This document shows, piece by piece, positions 17,410 through 27,322 of a stretch of DNA of 64,000 bases. The translations under genes were made by a program, and so were the position numbers. The stretch comes from Sva-07 sp963717385 (GTDB lineage: Bacteria; Actinomycetota; Acidimicrobiia; Acidimicrobiales; Ilumatobacteraceae). The first letter of the stretch is position 1, and each line of letters opens with the position of its first letter. The notes under the pieces were generated by a model, which saw nothing but the letters and a program-made list of their open reading frames with translations, was not told where the DNA came from and did not search any database. The stretch covers positions 62,001-126,000 of the forward strand of contig CAVQWE010000012.1 in NCBI GenBank assembly GCA_963717385.1, written 5' to 3'.

Positions 17410-19976
17410 TCAGCCCGTCGGTGTGCCGTTCCATCGCGAGACTTCACGGTCGCGGAAGATGGGCGTTGACCCGCTGTCGTTCGAGCACCTGCTCGAGCGT
17501 CTTGGCGGCCTGTTCGACCGGGTGCGCGGCGAAGAAGCGTGCGGTGTCATCGACCAGTTCGGGGGTTGCCAGGAACTTGACCGAGTCGACCATGCGAACG
17601 ATCGTGTTGCTGGGGAATCGATCGAGGGCAGCATCCCAGTGATCGCGGACGAAGGCCCACGCCGCAGCGCCGTGGGGGCGGTTGGCGATCGCCGCGCGCA
17701 GCACGAACGGCGCGTTCTGGGTTCGGACCTCGGAACATGGCGAACTCGCACGTGGCGAGGATCAACGACTCGTCGTCGAACTCTGCCAGGGCGTAGAGGT
17801 GGCGCAGCTGCTCCTGCGGCGTGGTGGCGGTGAGGAAGCGCTGGCGCATGTGGTCGTAGGTGCTCGCGTCGCCGGTGGCAGCGACGACCGAGGTGGCCGC
17901 CGAGATCAGCTCGGGGTCGACCGAGGTCGGATCGACGCTTGCCGCGTCGAACCATTCGCGGCAGCGCGCCTGCACTCCTGCGTCGTCGCCGAGCACGCCG
18001 ACCAGTCCGACGAGCAGCCCGCGGAGCTTGCTGGTGAGGTCGGCTTCGTCGTCGGTCGGTTCGCCGAGCGCTTCGAGCGCCGGTGTCGCGAGCTCGCGGA
18101 CCTGCACCCGGAATTCGTCACGAGCCTGGCCCTCGTCGAGCAGGCGGCCGAGGCCCCGCAGCGCGATGGCGATTGCCTGCCACACCAATGTTCTCGCTCG
18201 CCGCCGAACCTCCGAGAAAGTCGAGCAGGTCGGCCGCCGACATCCGACCGGCGACGGTGGCAGCCCACGCGTCGTCGACGAGGTTGTATCGCTCGAGCGT
18301 GGACAGCGAGGCGATCGTGGCCGCGTCGAGCCGCGACCGGAGCTCGTCGCTGTAGGCCACCCGGTAGAAGCCGTGGCCACCGGCATTGACGACGATGGGC
18401 TGCTCGCCATCGGTGCGTGATCGAGGCGGACCATGCGACGTCGTCGTCGAGCAGGAGCGTCGTGGTGTCATCGCCGACACGGACGTGCACCGGGATCGCC
18501 CACCGCTGCGCATCCTTGCCGGTCCCCGGCTGCGGTTGCATCGTCATCGAAACGGAAGCGTTGCTGGCGCAACTCGAGCGCGCCGTCGACGAGCGAAGCG
18601 GTCACGAGCGGGTAGCCCGGCTGCCAGATCCACGAGTCCATGATGCGCCGCACCGGGTCGCCCGAGGTCGCCTCGATCGCATCCCACAGATCGTTGGTCT
18701 CGGTGTTCGCGTAGCTGTGCAGGCTCAGATAGTGGCTGACGCCCTCGCGGAATCGTTCGGCGCCGAGGTACTGCTCGAGCATGCGCAGCAGTGCCCCACC
18801 CTTTTGGTAGGTGAGCACGTCGAACATGCCTTCGCAGTCGGCCGGCGAACGCACCTCGAACTCGACCGAACGTGTGCTCGCCAACGAGTCGGTCTCGAAC
18901 GCGGCGCTGCGCTCGACGCCGAACGAGGTCCAACGTTGCCAGTCGGGACGGTAGGCATCGCAGGCTGCGACCTCCATGAACGTCGCGAACGCCTCGTTCA
19001 ACCAGATCCCGTTCCACCAGCGCATGGTGACCAGGTCGCCGAACCACATGTGGGCCAGCTCGTGAGCGACGACGTCGGCGACCAGTTGGCGTTCGTTCTG
19101 TGTGCTCGTTGCCGGATCGACCAGCAGCAGGCTCTCGCGGAAGGTGATGCAGCCGAGGTTCTCCATGGCGCCGGCCGCGAAGTCGGGCAGCGCCACCAGG
19201 TCGACCTTCGCGCCCGGATAGGCGATGCCGTAGTAGTCCTGGAACCAGCGCAGGCAGAACGCGCCGACGTCGAGGCCGAAATCGGTCAGGTGGCCCTTGC
19301 CGGGAACGTGGACCAGACGCAGTGGAACGCCGTCGACGTCGACGGTCTCGGTCATCTCCAAACGGCCGACGACGAACGCGACCAGGTAGCTGCTCATCAC
19401 CATGGTGTCGGCGAAGCGGATCACACTTCGTCCGTCGGAGGTGGTGCGTTCGATCTCGGGTGCGTTGGAGATCGCGGTGAGGCCGTCGTCGACGTCGAGT
19501 GTGATCGCGAACACTGCTTTGAACTCGGGTTCGTCCCAGCACGGGAAGGCGCGTCGGCAGTCGGTGGCCTGCATCTGGGTGGTGGCGATGACCTGCTCGA
19601 CGCCGTCGTCGTCGGTGTAGGTGCTGCGATAGAACCCGCGCAGCTTGTCGTTCAGGACGCCGTCGAATTCGATGCTCAAGACGCTCGTGCCGGAGTCGAC
19701 CCTCTCGGCAGGGGTGATGATCAACCGCTCGGTCTCGGGCTCGAGTTCCCACGTGGCCGATTGGCCGTCGACGTCGCAGCGAATGATCGCGAGCTCGTCG
19801 GCATTGAGTACGAGCACGTCGGTCGGCTGGTCGACGGCGAGCTCGATCTGCACGGCGCCGGTGAACGAGGCGCCCGACAACGAGGGCCGCAACCGCACCT
19901 CGTAGCGGGTGGGTCGGACGGTGTGGGGGAGCCGGAACGGGTCGATGTGGGCGAGCTCGGACACGTTGTCAGCCAT
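17410..19976 (-). CDS. pepN: Aminopeptidase N (M1 family), interrupted by about five frameshifts
   Basis: Removes N-terminal residues from peptides. From ATG 19976 the first 480 residues are intact and contain GAMEN (269-273) and the zinc site HELAH...NEAF (His305, His309, Glu328). The C-terminal ERAP1-like helical domain continues through five successive frames with breaks near 18545, 18425, 18200, 17720 and 17455. Each break displaces the frame in the same direction, like an extra base. Summed, the span of 2567 nt gives about 855 residues, exactly the family size. This points to indel errors rather than decay, but a true pseudogene cannot be excluded. Divergent from the PfkB kinase with 34 bases between starts. 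Confidence 0.8.
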
Positions 19977-20010
19977 CAGCGGGAGGGTACCGCCGCTAGC
20001 GTGGTCACTC

Positions 20011-21036
20011 GTGTCCGATCTCACTCGACGCTTCTCGAACGGTGCCAGCGCATCTGATACCCGATTCGACGTGGTCGGCATCGGTAACGCGCTGGTCGAC
20101 GTGATCGCCCCGGCCGAAGACCACTTCCTCGAACGCCACGAACTCGTGAAGGGCTCGATGACACTGATCGAGACCGAGCGGGCGGTCGAGCTCTACGCCG
20201 CACTCGAACGTGCGGTGGAGATGAGCGGAGGTTCGGCGGCCAACACCGTCGTTGGTGTCGCCAGCCTTGGTGGGCGTGCGGCCTACATCGGCAAGGTGAA
20301 CGGCGACGATCTCGGTGACGTGTTCGGCCACGACATGCGTGCGGTGGGTGTCACCTTCCACCGCCCCCCGGGCGACCACGGCACACCCACCGGTCGTTGC
20401 GTCATCGTGGTCACCCCCGACGCCGAGCGGACGATGAACACCTTCCTCGGCGTGTCGAGCGAGCTGTGTGTCGACGACCTCGACGAATCGGTGATCGCCG
20501 ACTCCCACGTGTTGTACATGGAGGGCTACCTGTTCGATCGTGACGACGCCAAAGCAGCGTTCCGTCGTGCTGCCGAAGTGGCCCACCACAACGGTCGCAT
20601 GGTGTCGCTCACGTTGTCGGACTCGTTCTGCGTCGACCGTCACCGAGACGACTTCCGCGCATTGGTGCAAGACCGCGTCGACCTGCTGTTCGGCAACCAC
20701 GACGAGCTGCTGTCGCTGTACCAGCTCGACTCGTTCGACGATGCTGTGGCGGCGCTACGCGACGAGTGCGAGTTCGCGGCGATCACCGTCGGTGCCGAGG
20801 GCTGCGTCATCGTGACACCAGACCAGCTGCTGCGGGTACCTGCGACATCGGTCGATCGGGTGATCGACACCACCGGAGCGGGTGACCTGTTCGCCGCAGG
20901 GTTCCTCCACGGACTGACCTCGGGCCGCGACCTCGAGACCTGTGGTCGTTTCGGATCGATCGCCGCAGCAGAGGTGATTGCCCACGTGGGGCCTCGCCCG
21001 CTGGTCGAGTTGCGTAACCTGATCGGTGATGGCTGA
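20011..21036 (+). CDS. PfkB-family carbohydrate/nucleoside kinase (adenosine kinase-like)
   Basis: The 341-residue protein has the PfkB N-terminal pattern DVVGIGNALVDV, GGSAANTVVGVASLGG with VNGDDLG, and the C-terminal anion-hole and base DTTGAGDLFAAGFLHG. The layout (GSM near residue 50, long lid) is that of the adenosine kinase/sugar kinase branch, so adenosine is a possible substrate, which would suit the nucleoside genes 3 kb away. GTG 20011 is chosen because the PfkB fold starts 15 residues later. The last eight bases overlap the next gene. Confidence 0.85.
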   Translation: MSDLTRRFSNGASASDTRFDVVGIGNALVDVIAPAEDHFLERHELVKGSMTLIETERAVELYAALERAVEMSGGSAANTVVGVASLGGRAAYIGKVNGDDLGDVFGHDMRAVGVTFHRPPGDHGTPTGRCVIVVTPDAERTMNTFLGVSSELCVDDLDESVIADSHVLYMEGYLFDRDDAKAAFRRAAEVAHHNGRMVSLTLSDSFCVDRHRDDFRALVQDRVDLLFGNHDELLSLYQLDSFDDAVAALRDECEFAAITVGAEGCVIVTPDQLLRVPATSVDRVIDTTGAGDLFAAGFLHGLTSGRDLETCGRFGSIAAAEVIAHVGPRPLVELRNLIGDG

Positions 21037-22684
21037 CCACGATCTCGACTCCTCCGTCGGCGCGAGCGCCGACGGGCTGATCACTACGGCGAACTCCTGG
21101 CTTGCCGCCGAGCCTGACGACGACATCCGCGCCGAACTCGCGACGCTGATCGAGGGCGCCCAACGCGGCGAGGTCGCCGAACTCGCCTCCCGCTTCGACG
21201 GTCGGTTGCAGTTCGGCACCGCTGGGCTGCGTGCCGCGGTCGCTGCCGGGTCGATGCGGATGAATCGTTTGGTGGTGCGCCAGGCCGCTGCCGGGCTCGG
21301 GCAGTGGTTGCTCGACGCCCAAGCATCGGGAGAGATCCCCGATGCCGCCAGGCGCGGTGTGGTGATCGCCCACGATGCCCGCCGCAAGAGCGACGTGTTC
21401 GCCGACGACACCGCACGAGTGCTCGCGGCGATGGGTATCCGCTCGATGCTGCATCCAGGGGTCCAGCCGACGCCGGTGCTCGCCTGGTCGATCGTCGGGA
21501 TCGGTGCAGCAGCCGGTGTCGTGGTGACCGCATCGCACAATCCGCCGGCTGACAACGGCTACAAGGTGTACCTCGACACCGGATCACAGATCGTGTCGCC
21601 GGTCGACACCGACATCGCGGAGCGGATCGGGTTGTTCGACCCGTTGGCCGTCGAGCTCGCACCGGCCGACGATCCGTTGATCGAGCGTCTCGACGAGTCG
21701 TGGGTCGATCGCTACCTCGAGTTCGTGCCCTCGGTGCGGTTGCAGCCCGACGTTCCCGGTGTGTCAGTCGCGTACACGGCGATGCACGGCGTCGGCGGCG
21801 CGACGGTGCTGCGGGCGTTCGAGGCCGCAGGCCTGCCAGCGCCCCACGTGGTCGCCGAGCAGCAGCAGCCCGACGGGACGTTTCCGACCGTGTCGTTCCC
21901 CAACCCCGAAGAACCGGGCGCAATGGATCTGCTCCTCGCGCAAGCGCAGGCGTGCGACGCAAAGGTGGCGTTGGCGAACGATCCCGACGCCGATCGCCTC
22001 GGCGTGGCGATCCCGCAGCCAGATGGATCGTGGCGTCGGCTGAGCGGCGACGAGATCGGCTGGTTGTTCGCCGACTACATCCTCGCCAACACCTCCGGCG
22101 ACGACCGGCTCGTGGTCACCACGCTGGTGTCGTCGTCGCTGCTCGCCCGGATGGCCGAGGCCGCCGGCGTGCACAGCGAGGAGACGTTCACCGGGTTCAA
22201 GTGGATCGGCAAGATCGCCACCGAGCGACCCGACCTGCGGCTGATGCTCGGCTACGAGCAGGCGCTCGGCTACCTGGTGGCACCGCGCCCGCTCGACAAG
22301 GACGGCATCACCGCCGCCGTGCTGATGGCCGAGATCGCGGCGGTCGCCGAGGCGGATGGGCAGACGCTGCAGGACCGTCTCGACTCGATCGCCGACCGAT
22401 TCGGCCAGTATGTCACCGCCGAGCTGTCGGTGAAGATGCCGCCAGCCGACGGCGCGGCATGGGTGGCGACGATCCAGGCCGATCCGCCGACCGAGGTGGG
22501 CGGGCGCACCGTGGTGTCGGTGCAGACCTACCCCGAGGCCAATTTGGTGCGACTGATGCTCGACGGTGGTATCCGGCTCCAGATCCGCCCGAGCGGCACC
22601 GAACCGAAGGTGAAGCTCTACGGCGAAGCCGTCGACCTCGCCCCAGCAGCCCTCCAATCGTTGTTGGAAGCTCTCACGCACTGA
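21029..22684 (+). CDS. Phosphomannomutase/phosphoglucomutase (alpha-D-phosphohexomutase family)
   Basis: Interconverts hexose 1- and 6-phosphates. The 551-residue protein, the size of the PgcA/PmmB type, has FGTAGLRA near the N-terminus, the phosphoserine loop TASHNPPADNGYKVY, the metal loop DPDADRLGVA, the sugar loop ETFTGFKWIG and the phosphate-binding RPSGTEPKVKLY. ATG 21029 overlaps the kinase gene; GTG 21026 is an alternative one codon earlier. The 3' end overlaps the transposase remnant by 11 bases. Confidence 0.93.
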   Translation: MADHDLDSSVGASADGLITTANSWLAAEPDDDIRAELATLIEGAQRGEVAELASRFDGRLQFGTAGLRAAVAAGSMRMNRLVVRQAAAGLGQWLLDAQASGEIPDAARRGVVIAHDARRKSDVFADDTARVLAAMGIRSMLHPGVQPTPVLAWSIVGIGAAAGVVVTASHNPPADNGYKVYLDTGSQIVSPVDTDIAERIGLFDPLAVELAPADDPLIERLDESWVDRYLEFVPSVRLQPDVPGVSVAYTAMHGVGGATVLRAFEAAGLPAPHVVAEQQQPDGTFPTVSFPNPEEPGAMDLLLAQAQACDAKVALANDPDADRLGVAIPQPDGSWRRLSGDEIGWLFADYILANTSGDDRLVVTTLVSSSLLARMAEAAGVHSEETFTGFKWIGKIATERPDLRLMLGYEQALGYLVAPRPLDKDGITAAVLMAEIAAVAEADGQTLQDRLDSIADRFGQYVTAELSVKMPPADGAAWVATIQADPPTEVGGRTVVSVQTYPEANLVRLMLDGGIRLQIRPSGTEPKVKLYGEAVDLAPAALQSLLEALTH

Positions 22685-23300
22685 GCCGACGTCCACGATG
22701 TGTCAGACACATCGTGTACGTCAGATCGAGCACACGGTCCACGACGTTGGCCAGCAACGGGTCGGCCACTGCTCGGCGACGAGCCCGTTGCAGCGCAGCA
22801 GACCGGGCGTCGGGTGAAGCGAATTCCAGCGAATCGAGGATGGTGCCGGCTGACCGGTCATCCAGGCGATCGGCGATCAACATCATGACGGTTCTGCGCA
22901 CGCCCTGGGGGCCGCTGTCCAGCGCACCTCCGACCTCTTCGAGCACAAGATCGCAGGTCGCCTCCAGGACGTCGCCGTCGATCGGTCTCCCTGGCGAACG
23001 ACCCGTGGGGTTGTCGGTCTCGACAAAGTCGGCGAACGCTCGGGTATCGCCTCCGAAATGTGACAGCACCTCGCCCGTTCGGAGCCAGTCCGCTGGTCGG
23101 CGATGGCCGAGGTAGGCCCGGTCGCTGGACCATCGGTAGTCAGCGACCGACGCCACGCCGGCGATGTCGAGCGCGTTGCGGTGGATGTATCTGACGGTGG
23201 CGAGCAGCTGGCGATCGTCGGTGATCGGAACTGAGTGAAATCTGCCTCGGAAGAGTGGTCCGTCGCCGTGAGACCAGCCGTCTTCGATGTCGACTCTACG
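22674..23300 (-). pseudogene. REP-associated tyrosine transposase (RAYT, Y1/IS200-like) remnant, N-terminus missing
   Basis: The frame that begins directly after the upp stop codon reads through DGWSHGDGPLFRGRFHSV, LLATVRYIHRNALDIAG and DYRWSSDRAYLG. These are the conserved C-terminal half of REP-associated Y1 transposases (GPLFxGRF, RYIHRNP, YRWSS). The N-terminal part with the HUH metal site is absent, and no start codon precedes the homology, so the gene is truncated. About 130 further residues form a helical C-terminal region ending RRGRRLSA-like. A perfect GTCAGAC-core palindrome lies inside its last codons, as expected for the REP partner of such an enzyme. Confidence 0.75.
22694..22716. 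repeat. Perfect 23-bp palindrome with GTCAGAC core (REP-like) at the RAYT remnant
   Basis: CACGATGTGTC (22694-22704), a central A, and GACACATCGTG (22706-22716) form a perfect palindrome ten bases past the phosphohexomutase stop, inside the 3' end of the convergent transposase remnant. The core GTGTCAGACAC recurs at 25948 and 50909, and the inner GTC(A/T)GAC at 34855 and 41964. Confidence 0.8.
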
Positions 23301-23936
23301 TCAGGCGGGGGTGCCGAATTGGCGGTCGCCGGCGTCTCCGAGGCCGGGGATGATGAACGCATCGTCGTTGAGGTGATCATCGATCGCGGCGGTGAACAGC
23401 CGGATCGACAGGCCCGCTGCTTCGAGCGTGGCGATGCCCTCAGGAGCGGCGAGCGCACACACGACGGTGATCGGCTCGGGCGCGTCACGTTCGAGGAGCA
23501 GCCGAATCGTGTGGACCAACGAACCCCCCGTGGCGACCATCGGATCGAGCACGATCACCGGGCGTCCGGCGAGCGACTCGGGGAGCTTGTTGACGTACGG
23601 CTCGGGCTGATGGGTCTCTTCGTTGCGGGCCATGCCGATGAAGCCGATGTCGGCGTTGGGCAGCAGGTCCTGGGCCGGGCCGACGAATCCGAGGCCCGCT
23701 CGCAAGATCGGCACCACCACCGGTTGCACGGCGATGCGACGCGCCGGAGCCGTGGCCATCGGGGTCTCGACCGTGCCGTCGACGGTCGGAAGGTTCCTGG
23801 TGGCCTCGGCGATCAGGAGCCCGCCGATCCGTTCGAGGTTCTGGCGGAACAGTGCGTTCGGCGTGCCGCGGTCGCGGATCTGTGCCAACGCGTCGGTGCA
23901 CACCGGGTGGTCGACGAGCGTGGTCTCGACGGCCAT
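23301..23936 (-). CDS. upp: Uracil phosphoribosyltransferase Upp
   Basis: Salvages uracil to UMP with PRPP. The 211-residue product has the family size and the motifs ATRNLPTVDGTVETPM, VVPILRAGLGF, the PRPP loop IVLDPMVATGGS and, at the end, IPGLGDAGDRQFGT for uracil recognition. It begins two bases after the upstream adenosine deaminase stop, so both are probably one transcript. The frame continues after the stop codon into the transposase remnant. Confidence 0.95.
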   Translation of the reverse strand: MAVETTLVDHPVCTDALAQIRDRGTPNALFRQNLERIGGLLIAEATRNLPTVDGTVETPMATAPARRIAVQPVVVPILRAGLGFVGPAQDLLPNADIGFIGMARNEETHQPEPYVNKLPESLAGRPVIVLDPMVATGGSLVHTIRLLLERDAPEPITVVCALAAPEGIATLEAAGLSIRLFTAAIDDHLNDDAFIIPGLGDAGDRQFGTPA

Positions 23937-23937
23937 G

Positions 23938-25026
23938 TCAGGCCGCCCCGAGCGACAGTTCGCTCTTCAAGATCGAGTAGCGCGGCTTGATCACACCGTT
24001 GATCAGCTTCAACCGCTCGGGGAACGGAGCGAACGCCGACTTCATCGCGTTGACGGTGAGCCACTCGAAGTCGTCGAGACCCCATTCGAACGCGTCGTGC
24101 AGCTTCTCCATCTCCTTGGTCATCGACGTGTTGCTCATCAGCCGGTTGTCGGTGTTGACCGTGACCCGGAACCGGAGGCGACGCAGCATGCCGATCGGGT
24201 GGTCGGCGATCGACGAAACGACGCCGGTGTTGACGTTCGATGTCGGGCACAGCTCGAGCGGGATGCGACGGTCGCGGATGTAGGTGGCCAGGCGGCCGAG
24301 CTTCTCCGAGCCGAGACCGTGGCCGGGGTCGATGTCGTCGACGATGCGAACGCCGTGCCCGAGCCGCTCGGCGCCACAGAACTGCACTGCCTCCCAGATC
24401 GACGGCAGCCCGAATGCCTCACCGGCGTGGATGGTGGAATGGAAGTTCTCGCGGTTGACGTACTGGAACGCATCGAGGTGACGCGACGGGGGATAGCCCG
24501 CCTCGGCCCCGGCGATGTCGAACCCGACAACTCCTTCGTCGCGATAGCGAACAGCAAGTTCGGCGATCTCCAGGCTGCGAGCTGCGGTCCGCATCGCCGA
24601 AGCGATGGCGTAGATGGTCAGGTCGGTGTCGGCTGCACCTCGCCGATACCCGGCCAACACCGCCTCCATGACCTCGTCGAGCGTCAGGCCCTTCTCGGTG
24701 CTGAGTTCGGGAGCGAAGCGCACCTCGGCGTAGACGACGCCGTCGGCAGCAAGGTCTTGAGCGCACTCGTAGGCGACCCGTTCGATCGCGTCCTTGTCCT
24801 GCATCACCCCGACGGTGTGAGCGAACGTCTCGAGGTACAGCACCAGGTCGTTGCGCTTGGCGCCTCGGTTGAACCAGGTGGCCAGATCATCGACATCGGT
24901 GGTCGGCAGATCTTTGTAGCCGAACTCTTGCGCGAGTTCGATCACGGTCTGCGGACGGACCCCACCGTCGAGATGGTCGTGGAGGAGCGCCTTGGGCGCC
25001 CGGTGGATCAGTTCAGCCATCGACAT
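23938..25026 (-). CDS. add: Adenosine deaminase (copy 1)
   Basis: Deaminates adenosine and deoxyadenosine to inosine. The 362-residue product has the zinc motif HDHLDGG (His16, His18), VVYAEVRFAPE, the catalytic IHAGEAFG, GHGVRIVDD and NTDNRLMS, as in actinobacterial enzymes. ATG 25026 gives the conserved N-terminus PKALLHDHLDGG at residue 11. A second copy lies at 27319. It is followed by upp at two bases. Confidence 0.94.
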   Translation of the reverse strand: MSMAELIHRAPKALLHDHLDGGVRPQTVIELAQEFGYKDLPTTDVDDLATWFNRGAKRNDLVLYLETFAHTVGVMQDKDAIERVAYECAQDLAADGVVYAEVRFAPELSTEKGLTLDEVMEAVLAGYRRGAADTDLTIYAIASAMRTAARSLEIAELAVRYRDEGVVGFDIAGAEAGYPPSRHLDAFQYVNRENFHSTIHAGEAFGLPSIWEAVQFCGAERLGHGVRIVDDIDPGHGLGSEKLGRLATYIRDRRIPLELCPTSNVNTGVVSSIADHPIGMLRRLRFRVTVNTDNRLMSNTSMTKEMEKLHDAFEWGLDDFEWLTVNAMKSAFAPFPERLKLINGVIKPRYSILKSELSLGAA

Positions 25027-25069
25027 GGAACCACGCTACCGAGTCGCCAAACAACGGCGGCTGGTCACA

Positions 25070-25927
25070 TCAAGCGAGGGGGCGCAGGGGCATGTCGGCC
25101 GGGCGCTGCAGCCAGTTCCAGTCGGGGTAGTCGGCATCACCGGAGATGCAGTGCAGCGTGTAGGCGTGGCGGCTGACTGCTGAGCGGTTGACGTCGCTCC
25201 AGTGGGGGAGGCGCCCGTTGAGCACCACGAGGGTCCCGGCCGGCACCTCGAGCGGGACCAATTCGTCAGCGGCCGGTGGCGGTTCGGGCAGCGGCGTTGC
25301 GTCGAGCTGTTCGAACACGGTGCCGTCGTTGGTGGCGTTGCGCTTGAACAGCTGACGAACCGGGCCTCGGTGCCCGCCCGGCGCCGCCCAGAGGCAGCCG
25401 TTCTCGATGGTGGCGTCTTCGATCGCGAACCAGAACCCGTTCACGGTGATCGGGTCGGTGTACAGGAATGTCGCATCCTGGTGGCACCCGACCTCGCCGC
25501 CGATGCGAGGTTGCTTGAAGATGTACATCGACTGCAGGGCCCGGGCGTCGACCATGCCGATGTCGGCCGCGATCTCGGCAAGCCGCGGGTCGTACGAGAA
25601 CCGTTCGAACTCGTCGTCGAGGTCGTGCTGGGCGTGACCGATCTTGTTGATGCTCAATCCCTTTGGCTGGGTCAGTTCGCCATCGGCATCGAATGCTTCT
25701 TCTTCGAAGAAGCACCAGACCGTCGAACCGCTGGCAAGGAACTCGGCGTCGGAGTTGCGCTCTTGTTCGTTGGTGGTGAACACCGATCGCTGCTCGGACG
25801 GCTCCCACGCGTCGACGATGTCGAGCGCCCGCTGACGCAATCGGTCGCGAGCCTCGGTCGAGACGAAGTCGGGCACGACCACGAACCCATCACGCGAATA
25901 CGTCTCGATCTGCTCGGCGCTCAACAT
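25070..25927 (-). CDS. Phytanoyl-CoA dioxygenase (PhyH) family Fe(II)/2-oxoglutarate oxygenase
   Basis: The 285-residue protein begins LSAEQIETYSRDGFVVVPDF, the standard PhyH start. It contains the iron facial triad as HQD in GCHQDATFLY and His in LPHWSDVNRS, followed by the 2-oxoglutarate Arg region SRHAYTLH. The arrangement is closest to the PHYHD1-like branch that hydroxylates small molecules or lipids of unknown identity. It lies between two adenosine deaminase genes, but a link with nucleosides is only positional. Confidence 0.85.
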   Translation of the reverse strand: MLSAEQIETYSRDGFVVVPDFVSTEARDRLRQRALDIVDAWEPSEQRSVFTTNEQERNSDAEFLASGSTVWCFFEEEAFDADGELTQPKGLSINKIGHAQHDLDDEFERFSYDPRLAEIAADIGMVDARALQSMYIFKQPRIGGEVGCHQDATFLYTDPITVNGFWFAIEDATIENGCLWAAPGGHRGPVRQLFKRNATNDGTVFEQLDATPLPEPPPAADELVPLEVPAGTLVVLNGRLPHWSDVNRSAVSRHAYTLHCISGDADYPDWNWLQRPADMPLRPLA

Positions 25928-25947
25928 GTGACGGAGCGTAGATGTAA

Positions 25948-25970
25948 CGGTCGGTGTCTGACACCAACCG
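25948..25970. repeat. 23-bp palindrome with GTCTGAC core
   Basis: CGGTCGGTGTC (25948-25958), a central T and GACACCAACCG (25960-25970) pair with one mismatch. It fills the 48-base gap between the stop of the cupredoxin lipoprotein gene and the start of the PhyH gene. GACACCAA is shared with the palindrome at 50909. It could act as a terminator or processing hairpin. Confidence 0.7.
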
Positions 25971-25975
25971 ATGGA

Positions 25976-27322
25976 TCAGTCGACGGTGACGTTGGCGACC
26001 ATGTCGGGGTGCAGCGTGCAGAACAGCGAGTAGACCCCTGGCGAATCGAAGGTGAGCGCGAAGTTGCTGCCGGGGGTGAGGAGGCCCGAGTCGAATTCCT
26101 CGAGCGACGGGTCGGCGGGGGTTCCTGCGGTGACCGTGTGTGGAACCGAATCGACGTTGTTGAAGAAGAGCGGCTGGCCGACCCGGACGGCGAGGTCGCC
26201 GCCGTAGAGGAAGTCGGTGATCAGTGACTGTTCGGCACCGTCGGGGAAGTCCGAACCCCTGACCTCGCGCGACTCGAGCACGCTCGACGCGTCCATCAGC
26301 GGCTGGATCGACGAGTTCCACATCCCGAACACGCCGAGCTGGTTGTCGTGCGTCGGGTCGACCCACGCGTGGATCATCCAACCGAGCGCCGCGGAGAAGT
26401 TCCCACCAGCGGCTGCGCACTCACTTCGCGGGATGAATGTGTCGCGGCCCTGCGCGTTGCCACGACAGAGGTTGTAGTGGATGTGCCAGTTGTCGAGCGG
26501 ACCTGCAAAGGCCTCGGGGTGGTCGTTGCCGATCACGTTGGGTGGGATGATGAACGAGGTTCCCACCAGGACCATCGGCGGTCCGTCCCACCTGTTGCCG
26601 AGGCATTGTCCGACCGGGCCGTCCGACATCGTGCCGTCGGCCTTCGCATACAGCAGGATCTCGGGACGTGACGGAAAGAATCCGTCGCCGATCCAGCCCG
26701 GTTGGTAGAAGTGCGACCCCATGTTGGCGGTCTGGATCTGGTCGCTGACGAACCCAGCAGCGCACGCCGTGTCGACGTCTCGGTGTGCTTCGGCAAAGGC
26801 GTTGAGTTCGTCGAGCTGCGCGACGAGCGTGACCAACTCGTCGTGGGTCATCTCCAGCGCGGGCGGGATCGGGTCACCCGATGCGGCCAACGCCTTCAAC
26901 TCGAGATACGAGCAGGGGAGGGCCTCGTCCTGGCAGCGGACCGTGCCCTGGAGCGGACCTTCGACCAGGGTCGGAACCACACCTTCGGAGTGCTCGCGGA
27001 ACACGTAGCGCGAGTATCCCGGTGCGCCACCTGCAGCGAACGTGAGCCCCTGTGGGAACTGGGCGTCGGCGCCCGCTTGATCGAATGCGGCGGCCTGGGC
27101 GACGTACTCGTTGACTTGCTCGATCGTGCGGGCCTCCGCTGGGTCGATCGTGGTGGTCGGAGCCTCGGTCGTGGGTGCAGCAGCTCTCGAGGCAGCGGTC
27201 GCTGGAGCTGGATCGCTGGTGTCGCCGATGGTCACCGGAGCGGTGTCGCTGGGCGCCGACGAGCACGCTGCCAACAGTGCTGCAGCAGCGAGACCGACGA
27301 CGAGGAGTTGGCGGTGCTTCAT
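25976..27322 (-). CDS. Lipoprotein with large uncharacterised domain and C-terminal cupredoxin domain
   Basis: The 448-residue product starts MKHRQLLVVGLAAAALLAACSS with a lipobox (LAAC). A Thr/Ala-rich linker leads to a domain of about 280 residues I do not recognise, with conserved-looking WHIHYNLCRG, CAAAGGNFS and GWMIHAWVDP (several His and Cys). The last 100 residues are a plastocyanin-like fold: VPHTVTAGTP supplies a His, and YSLFCTLHPDM supplies Cys, His and Met, a complete type 1 copper set. The ATG overlaps the stop of adenosine deaminase copy 2 (ATGA), so it is co-translated in the nucleoside operon. The role is unknown; copper-dependent redox or multi-haem partner functions are possible. 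Confidence 0.75.
   Translation of the reverse strand: MKHRQLLVVGLAAAALLAACSSAPSDTAPVTIGDTSDPAPATAASRAAAPTTEAPTTTIDPAEARTIEQVNEYVAQAAAFDQAGADAQFPQGLTFAAGGAPGYSRYVFREHSEGVVPTLVEGPLQGTVRCQDEALPCSYLELKALAASGDPIPPALEMTHDELVTLVAQLDELNAFAEAHRDVDTACAAGFVSDQIQTANMGSHFYQPGWIGDGFFPSRPEILLYAKADGTMSDGPVGQCLGNRWDGPPMVLVGTSFIIPPNVIGNDHPEAFAGPLDNWHIHYNLCRGNAQGRDTFIPRSECAAAGGNFSAALGWMIHAWVDPTHDNQLGVFGMWNSSIQPLMDASSVLESREVRGSDFPDGAEQSLITDFLYGGDLAVRVGQPLFFNNVDSVPHTVTAGTPADPSLEEFDSGLLTPGSNFALTFDSPGVYSLFCTLHPDMVANVTVD

Noticed and set aside
17410..19976. pepN as a genuine pseudogene
   Set aside because: All five breaks shift the frame the same way, homology is continuous and total length is exact, so sequencing indels are more likely.
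18417..20057. Open frame of 546 codons on the plus strand
   Set aside because: It is antisense to pepN, whose zinc motifs are unmistakable; the translation shows no domain.
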